Assembly (NCBI GenBank): GCA_009602725.1
Contig: WELB01000016.1
Span: forward strand, 896,242-960,241
DNA from: Spirogloea muscicola
Lineage: Eukaryota; Streptophyta; Zygnematophyceae; Spirogloeales; Spirogloeaceae
Length of the DNA: 64,000 nucleotides
Reading direction: 5' to 3'
The position numbers and the translations under genes are program-made. Each line of letters starts with the position of its first letter. Positions within the stretch are counted from its first letter, which is position 1. The notes beneath the pieces were generated by a model. That model was not told the DNA's origin. It saw only the letters and a program-made list of their open reading frames with translations, and ran no database searches. Below, in pieces: positions 31,801-44,569 of the stretch.

Positions 31801-34800
31801 GCGACGGCGGCGGAGGCGACGACTGGGCTAGCGGGGGTGGGAACGGTGGCGAGATTGACGATGGTGGCGGTGGCGGCAGGGGAGGAGATGGGGGAGGAGG
31901 TGGTGACCGAGGGGCCAAAAGCGAGGTTGGAACTGGGGGCGGTGTTGGGGATAAATGGGGCGGCGGAGAGGGCGGAGAAAGCGACTCTGCAGGCGGCACT
32001 TTTGGTGCCGGTGGAGACGGTGGGAAAGGTATCACTGGGGGCGACGGCTGGTTCAGTGGTGGCGGGGATAGTGGGGAGAGTGGCGGCGGATGTAGCGTCG
32101 GCGGGAGCTCAGGTGGCGGTAGTGGCGGTGCCAATGGCGGCAGCAATGGCGGGCTGAGCTTCAGCGACGGCGACGGCGGCGGCGACAGTTGAGATGGGGC
32201 TGTTGGAGGCAAAGGTGGAGAGGCCGGTGATGCTCCAGTAAGAGGCGGCGGTGGTGGAGGTAGGGCTGGTAGCGATGGCAGTGGCGGCGGACTGGACGGG
32301 GGCGGCAACAGTGGGGATGATGTTGTTGGCGAGGGTGGTATCGATGGCACTTGTGGAGAGAGCAACGGAGGTGGAGGTGGGGATAGCAGCGGAACTGGGG
32401 TTGGCGGTTGCAGAACTGCACCCACTGTGGCAGCAAAATACGCATTTGCGATGTCAACAGGTGGGCCCTAGTGATTAGCCACACTACTGAAGATATGGCA
32501 CAGATTGTTCTGACAATATCTGACAGCGCTGACAGCCCGTACCCCCGTCACTATTTGAAGTAACACTTGAGCAGCTCTTGACCACCAACCTGTGAAGTCA
32601 GCTTACTGTGAAAGCAAGAGAGAGGCCTAGACTGGATGCCAATTACCAGGAGGTGGTGGGCCAAATGCCTGGCAGTGACCGCTGCTGCAATCCTCGCCAA
32701 TGACAATGTCGATTGTTGTATTGGGTGGCGGCTTGCCCACAAAGAAATTGTCTTCATAGCTGAATAGCTGCAAGAGCAGAGCAATTGCCTTGAGCACGCG
32801 ACACGAGGAAGAAGCACCAAGGCAAGAAGCAGCAGCCGCACTGGGCATGCTCTTTGGCATACCAGCCGAGGAACATACACTGATGACTAGCCCCAAGCAG
32901 CTCGCCCCATGTTGCTAGGTCCAAGGAGAGTTAGTGTTGGTCAACCTGCAACTTTGTCTTTCTTGGCAGAAGGGCACATAAGTGGGAGATGTACCTGCAG
33001 ATTGGGTAAGAAGAACACCCCCGAGGTGGTGATGTTGCCTGCGAAGCGGTTGCCCGCAATGTCCAGCTGGAGGCCACGCTGCGAGTCCCCGTCAGCTCTG
33101 TTCAGGGCAGAATAACAGCAACGAGGAAAACAACAAGTTGGCCAGTCACCTGGACGAGGCTTGTGAGATTGCCGATGTTGAGGGGGAGGCCGCCGTTGAG
33201 ACGGTTGTCAGCGAAGTTGAGTACAAGCGTGGAGCGGAGCTGGGTGATGGTTTCGGGGAGGCCACCAATGAGGCCGTTGTCGAGCAGCACAAGCTCCGAC
33301 AACGTTGACGCGAGCTGCCCAATGCTGGCGGGAATCAGCCCGCCGAGCGCGTTGTGGGCGAGAACGGCGAGGGAGACGGGGAGGGAGCCCAGATTCATCG
33401 GAATTGGCTCCTTGAGGGCATTGTTGTTCACTGCAAGCACGTCCAACCGCGTGCTGAATAGCGATGGTGGAAGCACACCTGTGAAGCTGTTGTGGCGCAG
33501 GTCCAGGAAACGCAGGGCAGGCAGTGCTGTGACCCACAGCGGCAGCGGGCCCGACAGGAGGTTGAGCGAGAAGTCAATCTCAGCGAGCAGACTCAGTCCG
33601 CTTAGATCTGGCAGTGCGCCGACGAAGAAGTTCTGGCTTGCATGAATGAAGCCCAGGTCCTGCTCACAATGGTCGACCAGAGGAGCCATAAGACCCACAT
33701 GGACATGTTCAGAGATTGATACAGCTGTCAATGTCCTTTTCTTGCATGCCCTCACCCCTCTCCCCTCCATCCATCTTCACTTTTTGTCCCTTCTGCCCTT
33801 TCTGCGCTGCCCTCATCCTCCGGTCGTTCTGATGGAGGTCTTGCAAGCCGCCAGGTCACACCAACAAGCTCGACCTTGCCAGGCTGTGAAGTCTCTGCAA
33901 GGCACTGCTCATTCACGCAGCAGCAGAGTTGCGGTTTTGCATGCTGAGAGGAGAGCTCCCGGTGCTCACCGGGAGGTTGCGCAGGAACTGCGGAACGTAG
34001 CCATGAAGGCCAAAGCCGTTGAGGTCCAGGCCAGTGACGACCATCTGAGGCTGTGCCGCCACAGCCCTGACTGCCAGTGTGGCCCCAAATGCTGAGGCCT
34101 CTGCTGGGAGGCTGGCGGCGGCCACAGCCTGGTCCTCACAGTAGACGCCATTCCAACTTGAGGCGCATGGTGTGGTGCCAATCCAGTTGGTGAGGTAGCC
34201 GTGGGGGTCGCGCATAGCGGCTTTGAAGGCCAGTAGCGACACCCCCGCCTGGGCCTGCTTACTCACAGAGGGAGGAGGGGGGTTGGCCTTTCTAGGAGGG
34301 GGTGTGGAGGGCTTCAGTGGCAGAGGACGGAAAGGCTTCTTCGGTGATGGCGGTGGCGCCGGCGCCCTCGGTGGGGACCTGTGCGTCTTGGGCGGAGGCG
34401 AGTGTGGCTTGAGCAATGGAGGCGGTTGTAGCTTGAGCCATGGAGGCGAGTGTCGTTTGGGAGGAGGCGAGCGGCGAGGAGGTGGTGGCAATGACTGCCG
34501 CTTGGGTGAAGGAGGCCTGCTTGATGGTGGAGGCGCCTGCGGCTTCTTCGGTGGCGCCCTCCCTGTAGGGGGTGGCATCTGCGGCGGCTGCAGCGGCACC
34601 ACGGGATTGAGCCGTATCAGTGTCGGCAATCTTCTGATATTATTTCCTGCAGCAGGCCCTATTGTGTGCAGGCCCAACTTCTGCAGACAAAGCCCAAGCT
34701 CTCAAAATGCTCGCAGGGCTGCAGCAAGCAGAGCGGGCACCCCTCACCAAGCAGCGGATGTGGTGGTGGCCAGGGTGGTGATTGCAGCTGTGCCGCGGTC

Positions 34801-35926
34801 TGCCATCGTGCTTCGTGCCGCCCAGCTTTTTCTTCGACTTCTTCTTAGTTTTCTTTGTCTTCTTCTTTGTCTTTGTCGTCTTCGCCTCCACTCTCAAGTG
34901 CCGCCGCTCACCGCCACTACTGGCGCCGTGGGCTTGGCCGACGCCAAGCAGCACCTTCAAGAGGCCCTGAGAGGTGGCACTGACGGCGAATGACAGCGTG
35001 GCGCTGCAAGCCGACTGCGAGCAGATGGATGGCGCTGTCGAGGCGCACGCCACTGGGACCAGGCCGGCGTGGGCCTTACCGGCCTCTGGCACCACATGAG
35101 CACAACGTCCCATTGCCTTTGCTGCTGCTGCGGCTGCCTGCTGCAGCTCGTCCTGCTGCCACCATCTCAGTGGCCGCACTGCATGCCAGCCACCACAGTT
35201 TTCAGCAGTGGGATCGTTCCTTTGCGGCGCAAGCCACAGCGCGGGAGCGAGTGGGCGCCAGGTTGGGTGCAGTGGAGCTCACCAGCTGCCGAGGGAGAGG
35301 CTGCCGACGGCGTCGTAGTTGCCAGCCACAGGTCCGTGGAGAAGGCCGCGCAGGGCTCCGTCCACCTCCATGGCGGGCCTGCGCAGGGGGCGCCCGTCTT
35401 GACGAAAGCGGTACATAACCACTTGGGCCTTTCTGCAGCACGAGCTGATGGGAGTTGCTCTGGTATACCGAGAGCTGCGCACCTGGCTCTGGCCCACGGG
35501 TGGCGCCCACAAGGCAGCCGCTGCTGCTCCCACCATCGCCAGCGCCGCCGGGTAACGCTCGACACAGCTCCGCCGCGTCCGCGAGCGCCGAGCGCCCCAG
35601 GAGCGTCGCCAGCCGGCCACCACGTCGCTGTGCATGCAGACGAGGCTGGGCGTCAATGGTGGCACCAATGGTGGCGACGACGGCGAGGCAGGAGCTCGAG
35701 CGACAGCAGGTCGCGGCGGGAATAGGGAGACCTGGCACTCCGCCTCGGCCTGGCCGAATGACGCCGGGCCGGGCGCCGCCAGCAGGCACGCCCCGGAGCG
35801 GGGCCCCGGCGCGAAGCCCGGCAGGCAGGCGCCGCCCCCAGGCGAAGCCGCGTCCCGGGCGCCGTCCGCCATTGCGGCCGACAGAGTCAAGAGCACAGCA
35901 GCCGCCGCCGCCGCCGTGACCGCCAT
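28884..35926 (-). CDS. Gene B: complete secreted C-type lectin / Pro-rich / four-module LRR protein
   Basis: Ten exons, all GT-AG: 35732-35926, 35483-35627, 35283-35378, 34748-35178, 33970-34587, 33150-33659, 32995-33066, 32647-32767, 31233-32424, 28884-30846. They total 5,343 bases in perfect phase, 1,780 aa. Signal peptide ~1-22; C-type lectin-like domain ~34-200 (CLPGFAPGPRSGACLL, AEAECQ, GGRLATL, WRWTEPC, ICSQ); KTKKKTKKTKKKSKKK ~250-270; HHPGHHH; Pro/Ser/Lys-rich ~290-410; LRRNT plus LRRs ~415-690; second Pro-rich block ~735-1010; then three LRRNT+LRR modules to the end (NTPPPGPA). LRRs are the plant extracellular type (LxGxIPxxLGxLxxLxxLxL). Module caps carry NC...QR.(W/Y)..C. No membrane helix is seen after the signal peptide, so it is probably a secreted wall or matrix protein. 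No EPN/WND sugar-site triplet is evident, so carbohydrate binding is unproven. Confidence 0.85.
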
Positions 35927-36450
35927 GGCCGCGCGCGCCCAGGAGGCGGCTCTCTCAGTGTCTCGGCCACAGTCAGTCTCCCCGAGATGCGCCCGAGCGG
36001 GCCAGCCTGTGCCGCCGGATCTGGCCCATCCACAGTACCGCGATCTCTGAGAGGGCGGCCAAGCCGCAGTGACCGTCGGATTTGATCCTACGACGCTGCG
36101 CGAAGCTCCCACTTTTCTCCGGGTCAATCGAAAGTCCGGCACTTTCTCGCGGGGCTAGCTCGCCCGCCTTCCCGCCACCTCGTGCAATTGACGCCACGTG
36201 GAAGCTTGTGGATCGATGAAAAGTCCGGAGGTCCCCAAGCCCGGGCCTCTCCTTTTTTTCCCTTCCGGCTGCTAGTCTTCCGGATGTGCGGCTCCTCACT
36301 CGTGGTTACTAAGTGACCCATCCTACCCAAGGACACTGAGACAGAAGAAAGACGCTTCCAGGAAACGGGCGGTGGCTCGCAGAGGCCAGCCCAGGAAAAA
36401 AAGTAATGCTCTGCGACAGCCCTTTTGGCCTCATTGCCTCATTTCCCCCC
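35927..36450 (-). promoter_or_regulatory. 5' flank of gene B, duplicated with gene D
   Basis: Aligns with 18727-19250 up to a C-run (36447-36453), including the retroelement tail (stop near 36312) and hairpin (36370-36392). The retroelement insertion therefore predates the B/D duplication. Promoter elements are not resolved. Confidence 0.5.
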
Positions 36451-37254
36451 CCACGATCAGCATCAATGCTCCTAAGGGTGGGAGTCAGCACCTCTTGTTC
36501 GGGTGACTTGGTGATCCAACAATCTTTTGTTGATTTCAAGGGTTCACTGGTTGAAAGGATCAGGGGTTGTAAAGGTTCTACAACATACGTTGCTCAAGAA
36601 GTAGGAGGTAGGCATCCACTTGGACTTTAGCTAGGTGCTTGCGCCAGCAAGGCCCGCACTGGTGGGTGTAATCATCAAAGCATCTCATTGCAAAAGCCCT
36701 TAAAATCAAGCGATTGATTGCAATGACGCTTTGCCGTGCGCGTGCAGAAGCAGGCAAGCAAACTTGGAAACCTGCGCTACAGGGGCTACAAACAAGTCAC
36801 GCCAAACTGAGCTGCAAGTACAGTGTCCCTTGCTGCATGTGCGGCAGCACTCCCAGGCAGCTGCACTGAGAACCTCATGGCATGCTCATTGCAAATAACT
36901 CGACAACCTCAATCAGCCCATGTAGTCAAGAACCTGACTACAGATGCAAACAGCAAGTGCAAGCAGAGGAAGCAAGGAATCCAAATGACCTGCATCTCTC
37001 TTATTATCAAATGACTTTGAAAGCATTGCAAGATCGTAAAGCATTGCTGTAGTTAGCTGATTTTGAATGCATATACAGGTACTCACAAATGTCAACAGTA
37101 CCAACAACCTCCATTTAGGGCGCTTTTGACATCATGCATGAGACATGATGCAACAAGGATTGTCTTGAGAGCTGATAGAGCAAGATATGCCACTTAGCAG
37201 ATCACCACACTGATGTGGGCAGCATGCTTGAGGTCCAGAGGTGTTTTAGTTATA
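36451..37254. other. Spacer between genes B and C; no gene seen
   Basis: AT-richer unique sequence. It contains no hairpin unit, unlike every other large spacer in the window, and no conserved frame. Confidence 0.5.
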
Positions 37255-40200
37255 TTATAGCCGGCTAGGAGATGGAGCGACTACATAGCCAGAGCAATCG
37301 CTATACGGTCTTTGATCTGCTGGCATGTTATCCACTGTCACATTGATATAATTGAAGCTGATGTCAACGATTACCGCTGTTGCTACTGCAGGGAAGCTGG
37401 TGAGGAAGTTGTCACTCAATTCCAGGATGTATAATGAGGTCAAGTAGGCAATGACAGCCGGGACAGGCCCGCTCAGCTGGTTGTCATCGAGATAAAGATA
37501 ATTTAAGCTGACGCAGCCCACAAAAGAGTCTGGGAGGGCCCCACTCAGCTGATTGCCGCTGAGGTCCAGGTTGGATAGCCTGTCCAGATTGCCTATGTCC
37601 TTTGGTAGAGGTCCGCTGAGCTGGTTGTCCTTAAGCCGAAGGTCTGAGAGGAAGAGCAATCTGGATGTGACAAATGCTGGGATGGATCCGTAGAGGAAGG
37701 TGCCACTCAAGTCCAGGACGGATAATGAGGTCAAGTTGCCAATGACAGCCGGGACAGGCCCGTTCAGCTGGTTGTCATGGAGGTCAAGATAATTTGAGCT
37801 GATGCAGCCCACAAAAGACTCTGGGAGGGCCCCACTTAGCAGATTGCCACTGAGGTCCAGGTTGGATAGCATGTCCAGATTGCCTATGTCTGTTGGTAGA
37901 GGTCCGCTGAGCTGGTTGTTGCTGAGATCGAGGTCTGTGAGGAGGAGCAATCTGGATGTGACAAATGCTGGGATGGACCCGTAGAGGCCAAGACTCGGAA
38001 GATAAAGCTCTTGTAGGGTTGTCAGACTTGTCAATGTCGTTGGGAATGGGCGACCACCGGCATTGGATAGGAAGCTCAGATCAAGATACGTGACGTGCCC
38101 AAAGTAGTCACAATTGAGCTGGGCAATGTTGCAGTTCTCGGGGCAGCCAGCGCAAGGGTCAACGGCGTTGCTTGAATTCCAATCCAACTCAACTGGATTA
38201 CCAACTCAACTGGATTACCAAGCTCAACCTTGAGAGCGAGGAGGCTGGCTATGGATGTCGGCGGGAGCGCTGCTAGCTCATAGAAGGCAAAGCAATCTTG
38301 CCAATCGCGTTGTCCAGGAATGGACACGCCCTTGCTCACCCCTAAGTAGTTGTCTACGTCGTCATAGCCGAATTGAGTGGTGGCTGCACCCATGAAGTAA
38401 TTTAAGTAGATATTGTAGTTGTAGCCCCGGCTGGAGGCCCACAATGTCGCCAGAGAAATGGTTCGCGCTGACGTCGAGCTCAGTCAGCGATTGGAGACCG
38501 AGGACGACTTGGATGTTGCCAGATAATGTATTTGAAGATAAGTCGAGGTGGTTAAGGAGCGGCAGTGAGCCCAGCGCTGCAGGAATGGGCCCCTGCAGCT
38601 GATTATTTGCCAGATGCAGGGTTGTCAGCATCTCCAAATTCCCCAGAGATGCTGGGATCTCGCCTGTGAGAAGGTTATCCCCCAGGTCCCTAGCCACAGG
38701 CAAAGCTTGGCGAGCATCAGCAACTCTGAAGCGGCATCTATACACAGACTACTGGCTTGACATGGCCAACGTTGGAACCAAAGAAGTATGCCATGGCCCT
38801 TCGACCAATGTCATCACTTCATGACTTGACTCTTGTGAGAGGAAGTACTGGCCCAAGCCATACCTGAATGCCTTAAATGAATCTATGCGGAATTAACATG
38901 CAAGAAATCTGCCCACAATTCCGAGCCTGGGATCCTCCTCAGACCTAAGCCCAAGCCCTGAATGCTGGGGTGAGAGGGAGGTGCAAAGAATGTGCAATTA
39001 CTCATTTCGCACGCACGCCATTGCATATGTTGGAGCCTCACAAGATTTGCATGTTGGCGAGATTGCCAAGCTCCGGTGGGATGGCGCCAGTCAAGCCTTG
39101 GAATGGCAGCGATAGCTGCTGAAGGCTGGCGAGGCTGCCAAGGCTGGCCGGAATGCCGCCGGAGGGGTAATAACCAGTGCCTTCAAGATTGACCCCAATC
39201 ACAGAGGCTTGGTCGTCGCAAGTCACTCCAGACCATGCACATGATGCTTCTGTGCCAGGGACGCAGCCATCGCAGGGGTTGGACGTATTCCAGGTGGCGA
39301 CTTGAACTGACGTATTGATGACCACCACCTTGAGCTCCAAGAGGATTGCCAGTTGGTCGAGCAATGGGCCGGGTGTACTCGGCGGTGGGGGAGGCGCTGG
39401 CGGCGGTAAGACTGGTGGGGATGGCGGCGGCGGCGGTGGTGGTGGCGGCGGCGGCGGTGGTGGCGGCATCGGCGGCAACGGAGGGGACGGCGGCGATGGT
39501 GACGGCGGAGGGGGTGGCACCATGAATGGTGGTGGCAACGGTGGCTGCAGGGGAGGCTGTTGTGGTGGCGGTGATGGTGGGGGAGGTGTTGGAGGAGGAA
39601 GCACCACTGAGGGCGACGGCGGCGGAGGCGACGACTGGGCTAGCGGGGGTGGGAATGGTGGCAAGATGGACAATGGTGGCGGTGGCGGCAGGGGAGGAGA
39701 TGGGGGAGGAGGTGGTGACCGAGGGGCCAAAGGCGACGTTGGAACTGGAGGCGGTGTTGGGGATAAATGGGGCAGCGGGGGGGGCGGAGAAAGCGACTCC
39801 GGAGGCGGCACTTTTGGTGCCGGTGGAAGGGTACCACTCTGGGCGATGGCTGGTTCAGTGGTGGCAGGGATAGTGGGGAGAATGGCGGCGGACGTGGCGT
39901 CGGCGGGAGCTCAGGTGCCGGCAGTGGCGGTGCCAATGGCGGCAGCAACGGCGGGCTGAGCTCCGGCGACGGCGATGGTGGCGGCAACAGTTGAGATGGG
40001 GCTGTTGGGGGCGAAAGTGGAGAGGCCGGTGATGCTCCAGTAAGAGGCGGCGGTGGTGGAGGTAGGGCTGGTAGCGATGGCAGTGGCGGCGGACTGGATG
40101 GGGGCTGCAACAGTGGGGATGATATTGTTGGCGAGGGTGATGTTGATAGCGCTTGTGGAGAGAGCAACGGAGGTGGAGGTGGGGATAGCAGCGGAACTGG

Positions 40201-43200
40201 GGTTGGCGGTTGCAGAACTGCACCCACTGTGGCAGCAAAATACGCATTTGCGATGTCAACAGGTGGCCCTAGTGATTAGCCACACTACTGAAGATATGGC
40301 ACAGATTGTACTAACAATATCTGACAGCGTTGACAGCCCGTACCCCCGTCACTATTCGAAGTAACACTTGAGCAGCTGTTGACCACCAACCTGTGGAGTC
40401 AGCTTACTGTGAAAGCAAGAGAGAGGCCTAGACTGGATGCCAATTACCAGGAGGTGGTGGGCCAAATGCCTGGCAGTGACCGCTGCTGCAATCCTCGCCA
40501 ATGACAATGTCGATTGTTGTATTGGGCGGCGGCTTGCCCACAAAGAAATTGTCTTCATAGTTGAATAGCTGCAAGAGCAGAGCAATGCCTTAAGCTCAGC
40601 ACGCGACACGAGGAAGAAGCACCAAGGCAAGAAGCAGCAGCCGCACTGGGCATGCTCTTTGGCATACCAGCCGAGGAACATACAGAGATGACTAGCCCCA
40701 AGCAGCTCGCCCCATGCTGCTAGGTCCAAGGAGTGTTAGTGTTGGTCAACCTGCAACTTTGGCTTTCTTGGCAAAAGGGCACATAAGTGGGAGATGTACC
40801 TGCAGATTGGGTAAGAAGAACACCCCCGAGGTGGTGATGTTGCCTGCGAAGCGGTTGCCCGCAATGTCCAGCTGGAGGCCACGCTGCGAGTCCCCGTCAG
40901 AGCTGTTCAGGGCAGAATAACAGCAACGAGGAACACAACAAGTTGGCCAGTCACCTGGACGAGGCTTGTGAGATTGCCGATGTTGAGGGGGAGGCCGCCG
41001 TTGAGGCGGTTGTCGGCAAAGTTGAGTACAAGCGTGGAGCGGAGCTGCGTGATGGTTGCGGGGAGGCCACCAATGAGGCCGTTGTCGAGCAGCACAAGCT
41101 CCGACAACGTGGACGCGAGCTGCCCAATGCTGGCGGCCGCCGAGCGCGTTGTGGGCGAGAACGGCGAGCGAGACCGGGAGGGAGCCCAGATTGTTCGGAA
41201 TTGGCTCCTTGAGGGCATTGTTGTTCACTGCGAGCACGTCCAACCGCGTGCTGAATAGCGATGGTGGAAGCACGCCTGTGAAGCTGTTGTGGCGCAGGTC
41301 CAGGAAACGCAGGGCAGGCAGTGCTGTGACCCACAGCGGCAGCGGGCCCGACAGGAGGTTGAGCGAGAAGTCAATCTCGGCGAGCAGACTCAGTCCGCTT
41401 AGATCTGGCAGTGCGCCGACAAAGAAGTTCTGGCTTGCATGAATGAAGCCCAGGTCCTGCGCACAATGGTCAACCAGAGGAGCCATAAGACCCACATGGA
41501 CATGTTCACAGATTGATACAGCTGTCAAAGTCTTTTTTTTGCATGCCCTCACTCTTTCCCCTCCAGCCATCTTCACTTTCTGTCCCTTCTGCCCTTTCTG
41601 CGCTGCCCTTATCCTCCGGTTGTTCTGATGGAGATTGAGGTCTTGCAAGCCGCCAGGTCACACCAACAAGCTCGACCTTGCCAGGCTGTGAAGTCTCTGC
41701 AAGGCACTGCTCATTCACGCAGCAGCAGAGTTGCGGTTTCGCATGCTGAGAGGAGAGCTCCCGGTGCTCACTGGGAGGTTGCGCAGGAACTGCGGAACGT
41801 AGCCATGAAGGCCAAAGCCGTTGAGGTCCAGGCCAGTGACGACCATCTGAGGCTGCGCCGCCACAGCCCTGACTGCCAGTGTGGCCCCAATTGCTGAGGC
41901 CTCTGCTGGGAGGCTGGCGGCGGCCACAGCCTGGTCCTCACAGTAGACGCCATTCCAACTTGAGGCACATGGTGTGGTACCGATCCAGTTGGTGAGGTAG
42001 CCGTGGGGGTCGCGCACAGCGGCCTTGAAGGCCAGTAGCGACACCCCCGCCTGGGCCTGCTTACTCACAGAGGGAGGAGGGGGGTTGGCCTTTCTAGGAG
42101 GGGGTGTGGAGGGCTTCAGTGGCAGAGGACGGAAAGGCTTCTTCGGTGATGGCGGTGGCGCCGGCGCCCTCGGTGGGGACCTGTGCGTCTTGGGCGGAGG
42201 CGAGTGTGGCAGTGGAGGCGGTTGTAGCTTTAGCAATGGAGGCGAGTGCCGCTTGGGAGGAGGCGAGCGGCGAGGAGGTGGTGGCAATGACTGCCGCTTG
42301 GGTGAAGGAGGCCTGCTTGATGGTGGAGGCGACTGCGGCTTCTTCGGTGGCGCCCTCCCTGTAGGGGGTGGCATCTGCGGCGGCTACAGCGGCACCACAG
42401 TACCGAGCCGTATCAGTGTCGGCAATCTTCTGATACTATTTCCTGCAGCAGGCCCTATTGGGTGCAGGCCCAACTTCTGCAGACAAAGCCCAAGCTCTCA
42501 TAATGCTCGCAGGGCTGCAGCAAGCAGAGCGGGCATCCCTCACAAAGCAGCGGATGTGGTGGTGGCCAGGGTGGTGATTGCAGCTGTGCCGCGGTCTGCC
42601 ATCGTGCTTCGTGCCGCCCGGCGTGTTCTTCGACTTCGTCTTAGTCTTCTTTGTCTTCTTCTTTGTCTTTGACGTCTTCGCCTCCACACTCAAGTGTCGC
42701 CGCTCACCGCCACTACCAGCGCCGTGGGCTTGGCCGACGCCAAGCAGCACCTTGAAGAGGCCCTGGGAGGTGGCACTGCCGGTGAATGACAGCGTGGCAC
42801 TGCAAGCCGACTGCGAGCAGATGGATGGCGCTGTCGAGGCGCACGCCACTGGGACCAGGCCGGCGTGGGCCTTACCGGCCTCTGGCACCACATGAGCACA
42901 GCGGCCCATTGCCTTTGCTGCTGCTGCGGCTGCCTGCTGCAGCTCGTCCTGCTGCCACCATCTCAGTGGCCGCACTGCATGCCAACCACCACAGTCTTCA
43001 GCAGTGGGATCGTTCCTTTGCGGCGCAAGCCACAGGGCGGGAGCGAGTGAGCGCCAAGTTGGGTGCAGTGGAGCTCACCAGCTGCCGTTGGAGAGGCTGC
43101 TGACGGCGTCGTAGTGGCCAGCCACAGGTCCGTGGAGAAGGCCGCGCAGGGCTCCGTCCACCTCCATGGCGGGCCTGCGCAGGGGGCGCCCGTCTTGACG

Positions 43201-43724
43201 AAAGCGGTACATAACCACTTGGGCCTTTCTGCAGCACGAGCTGATGGGAGTTGCATACTGGTATACCGAGAGCTGCGCACCTGGCTCTGGCCCACGGGTG
43301 GCGCCCACGAGGCAGCCGCTGCTGCTCCCACCATCGCCAGCGCCGCCGGGTAACGCTCGACACAGCTCCGCCGCGTCCTCGAGCGTCGAGCGCCCCAGGA
43401 GCGTCGTTAGCCGGCCACCACGTCGCTGTGCATGCAGACGAGGTAGGGCGTCAATGGTGGCACCAATGGGGCCGACGACGGCGGGGCAAGAGCTCTAGCG
43501 ACAGCAGGTCGCGGCGGGAATAAAGAGACCTGGCACTCCGCCTCGGCCTGCTCGAAGGAGGCCGGGCCCCGTGCCACCAGCAGGCACGCCCCAGAGCGCG
43601 GCCCCGGCGCGAAGCCCGGCAGGCAGGCGCCGCCGCCAGGCGAAGTTGCCGTCCGGGCGCCATCCGCCATTGCGGCCGACAGAGTCAAGAGCACCGCCGT
43701 CGCCGCCGCCGCCGTGACAGTCAT
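37255..43724 (-). pseudogene. Copy C of the lectin-LRR family, several frameshifts
   Basis: Exons by alignment to B: 43530-43724, 43281-43425, 43079-43174, 42544-42974, 41772-42383, 40955-41456, 40800-40871, 40448-40568, 39042-40226, 37255-38689. The first half is intact (signal peptide MTVTAAAATAVLLTLSAAMA, full lectin domain, Pro-rich, LRRNT). Damage: an 8-base deletion in the first LRR exon at 41131-41140 (502 instead of 510 bases), an indel near 39830 in the Pro-rich exon, and frame changes near 38430 and at 38180-38222, where AACTCAACTGGATTACC is duplicated (17 bases). The terminal LRR piece (37255-38187) is open but shorter than in B and ends differently (VVAPSPSRL). A truncated lectin plus Pro-rich product could still be made. 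Confidence 0.8.
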
Positions 43725-44170
43725 GGCCGCGCGCGCCGAGGAGGCGGCTCTCCAGTGGTCTCAGCTACAGTCTCCGGGATGCGGGAGAAGAGCACGAGCT
43801 GGCCAGTCTGTGCCGTCGGATCTGCCCCACCGACGAGAAAGTCGATCTCCGCGGGCGGCCAGGAGCCGCAGCAACCGTCGGATTTATGATCGCACGATGT
43901 TGCAGAGCTCCTCAGAAAGTCAATAGGAAGTACGGGGCTCAATTCGCAGGAAAGAAAGTGCTCGCCCATAGAGAAGAGGGGCTGGCAAAGCCCCTCGTCG
44001 CAGGGTGCACCGGAATTCTTTTCGGGCTGGCTTTTCACAGCCCTTGCCCCCATTGGGCGAGCCACTTCTTCTCCTCGCAGGGCAGCCCGCCCGCCTTCCA
44101 GCCTCGTGCACTTGACGCTGCGTGGAATCTGGTTCAACACTAACTCCGGAGGTCACAAGCCCGGGCCTCT
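43725..44170 (-). promoter_or_regulatory. 5' flank of gene C
   Basis: Shares the ancestral 5' flank with D, B and the orphan at 25890-26240, ending at AAGCCCGGGCCTCTGC. A hairpin unit (43960-44075) has inserted within it relative to D and B. Confidence 0.5.
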
Positions 44171-44569
44171 GCGGTACTCGATGTTTTTTGGGTTACTGAG
44201 TGCTTCGTAGCTGCTTAGTTTCTGCTTTTGCTTGTTTTTCTTAGTGCTTTCCCTGGCCCCTTCTCGTCCTTTCTTCATTCTTTTGCTTGGGCTGGCCTTT
44301 CCCAGCCCCTATCTTCAATAGGCGAGCCCTTCTTCTTCTCCTGCTCCGGCTCAGCAGATGTCACGGAGTGTTTCGTAACTAATTGATTCCCTGTGTGCTG
44401 TAGCGCTTTCCCTGGCCCCTTCGAACTTTGTTACTTCTTTTTCCTGGGCTGGCCTCTCACAGCCACCGCACTCTCCTGGAAGCGTCCTTCTCTCCTGCTT
44501 GTTTGAACTTTGTATTGGCTTAATTTCTCACTCTTTCATTACATGCGCACGATGCGCCTTCCAGTAAAG
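44171..44569 (+). repeat. Two hairpin units and dispersed repeat block
   Basis: GGGTTACTGAGTGCTTCGTA at 44190, hairpins at about 44288 (GGGCTGGCCTTTCCCAGCCC) and 44455 (GGGCTGGCCTCTCACAGCC), then the block TTTGTATTGGCTTAATT..CATGCGCAC (44510-44565). Confidence 0.75.
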
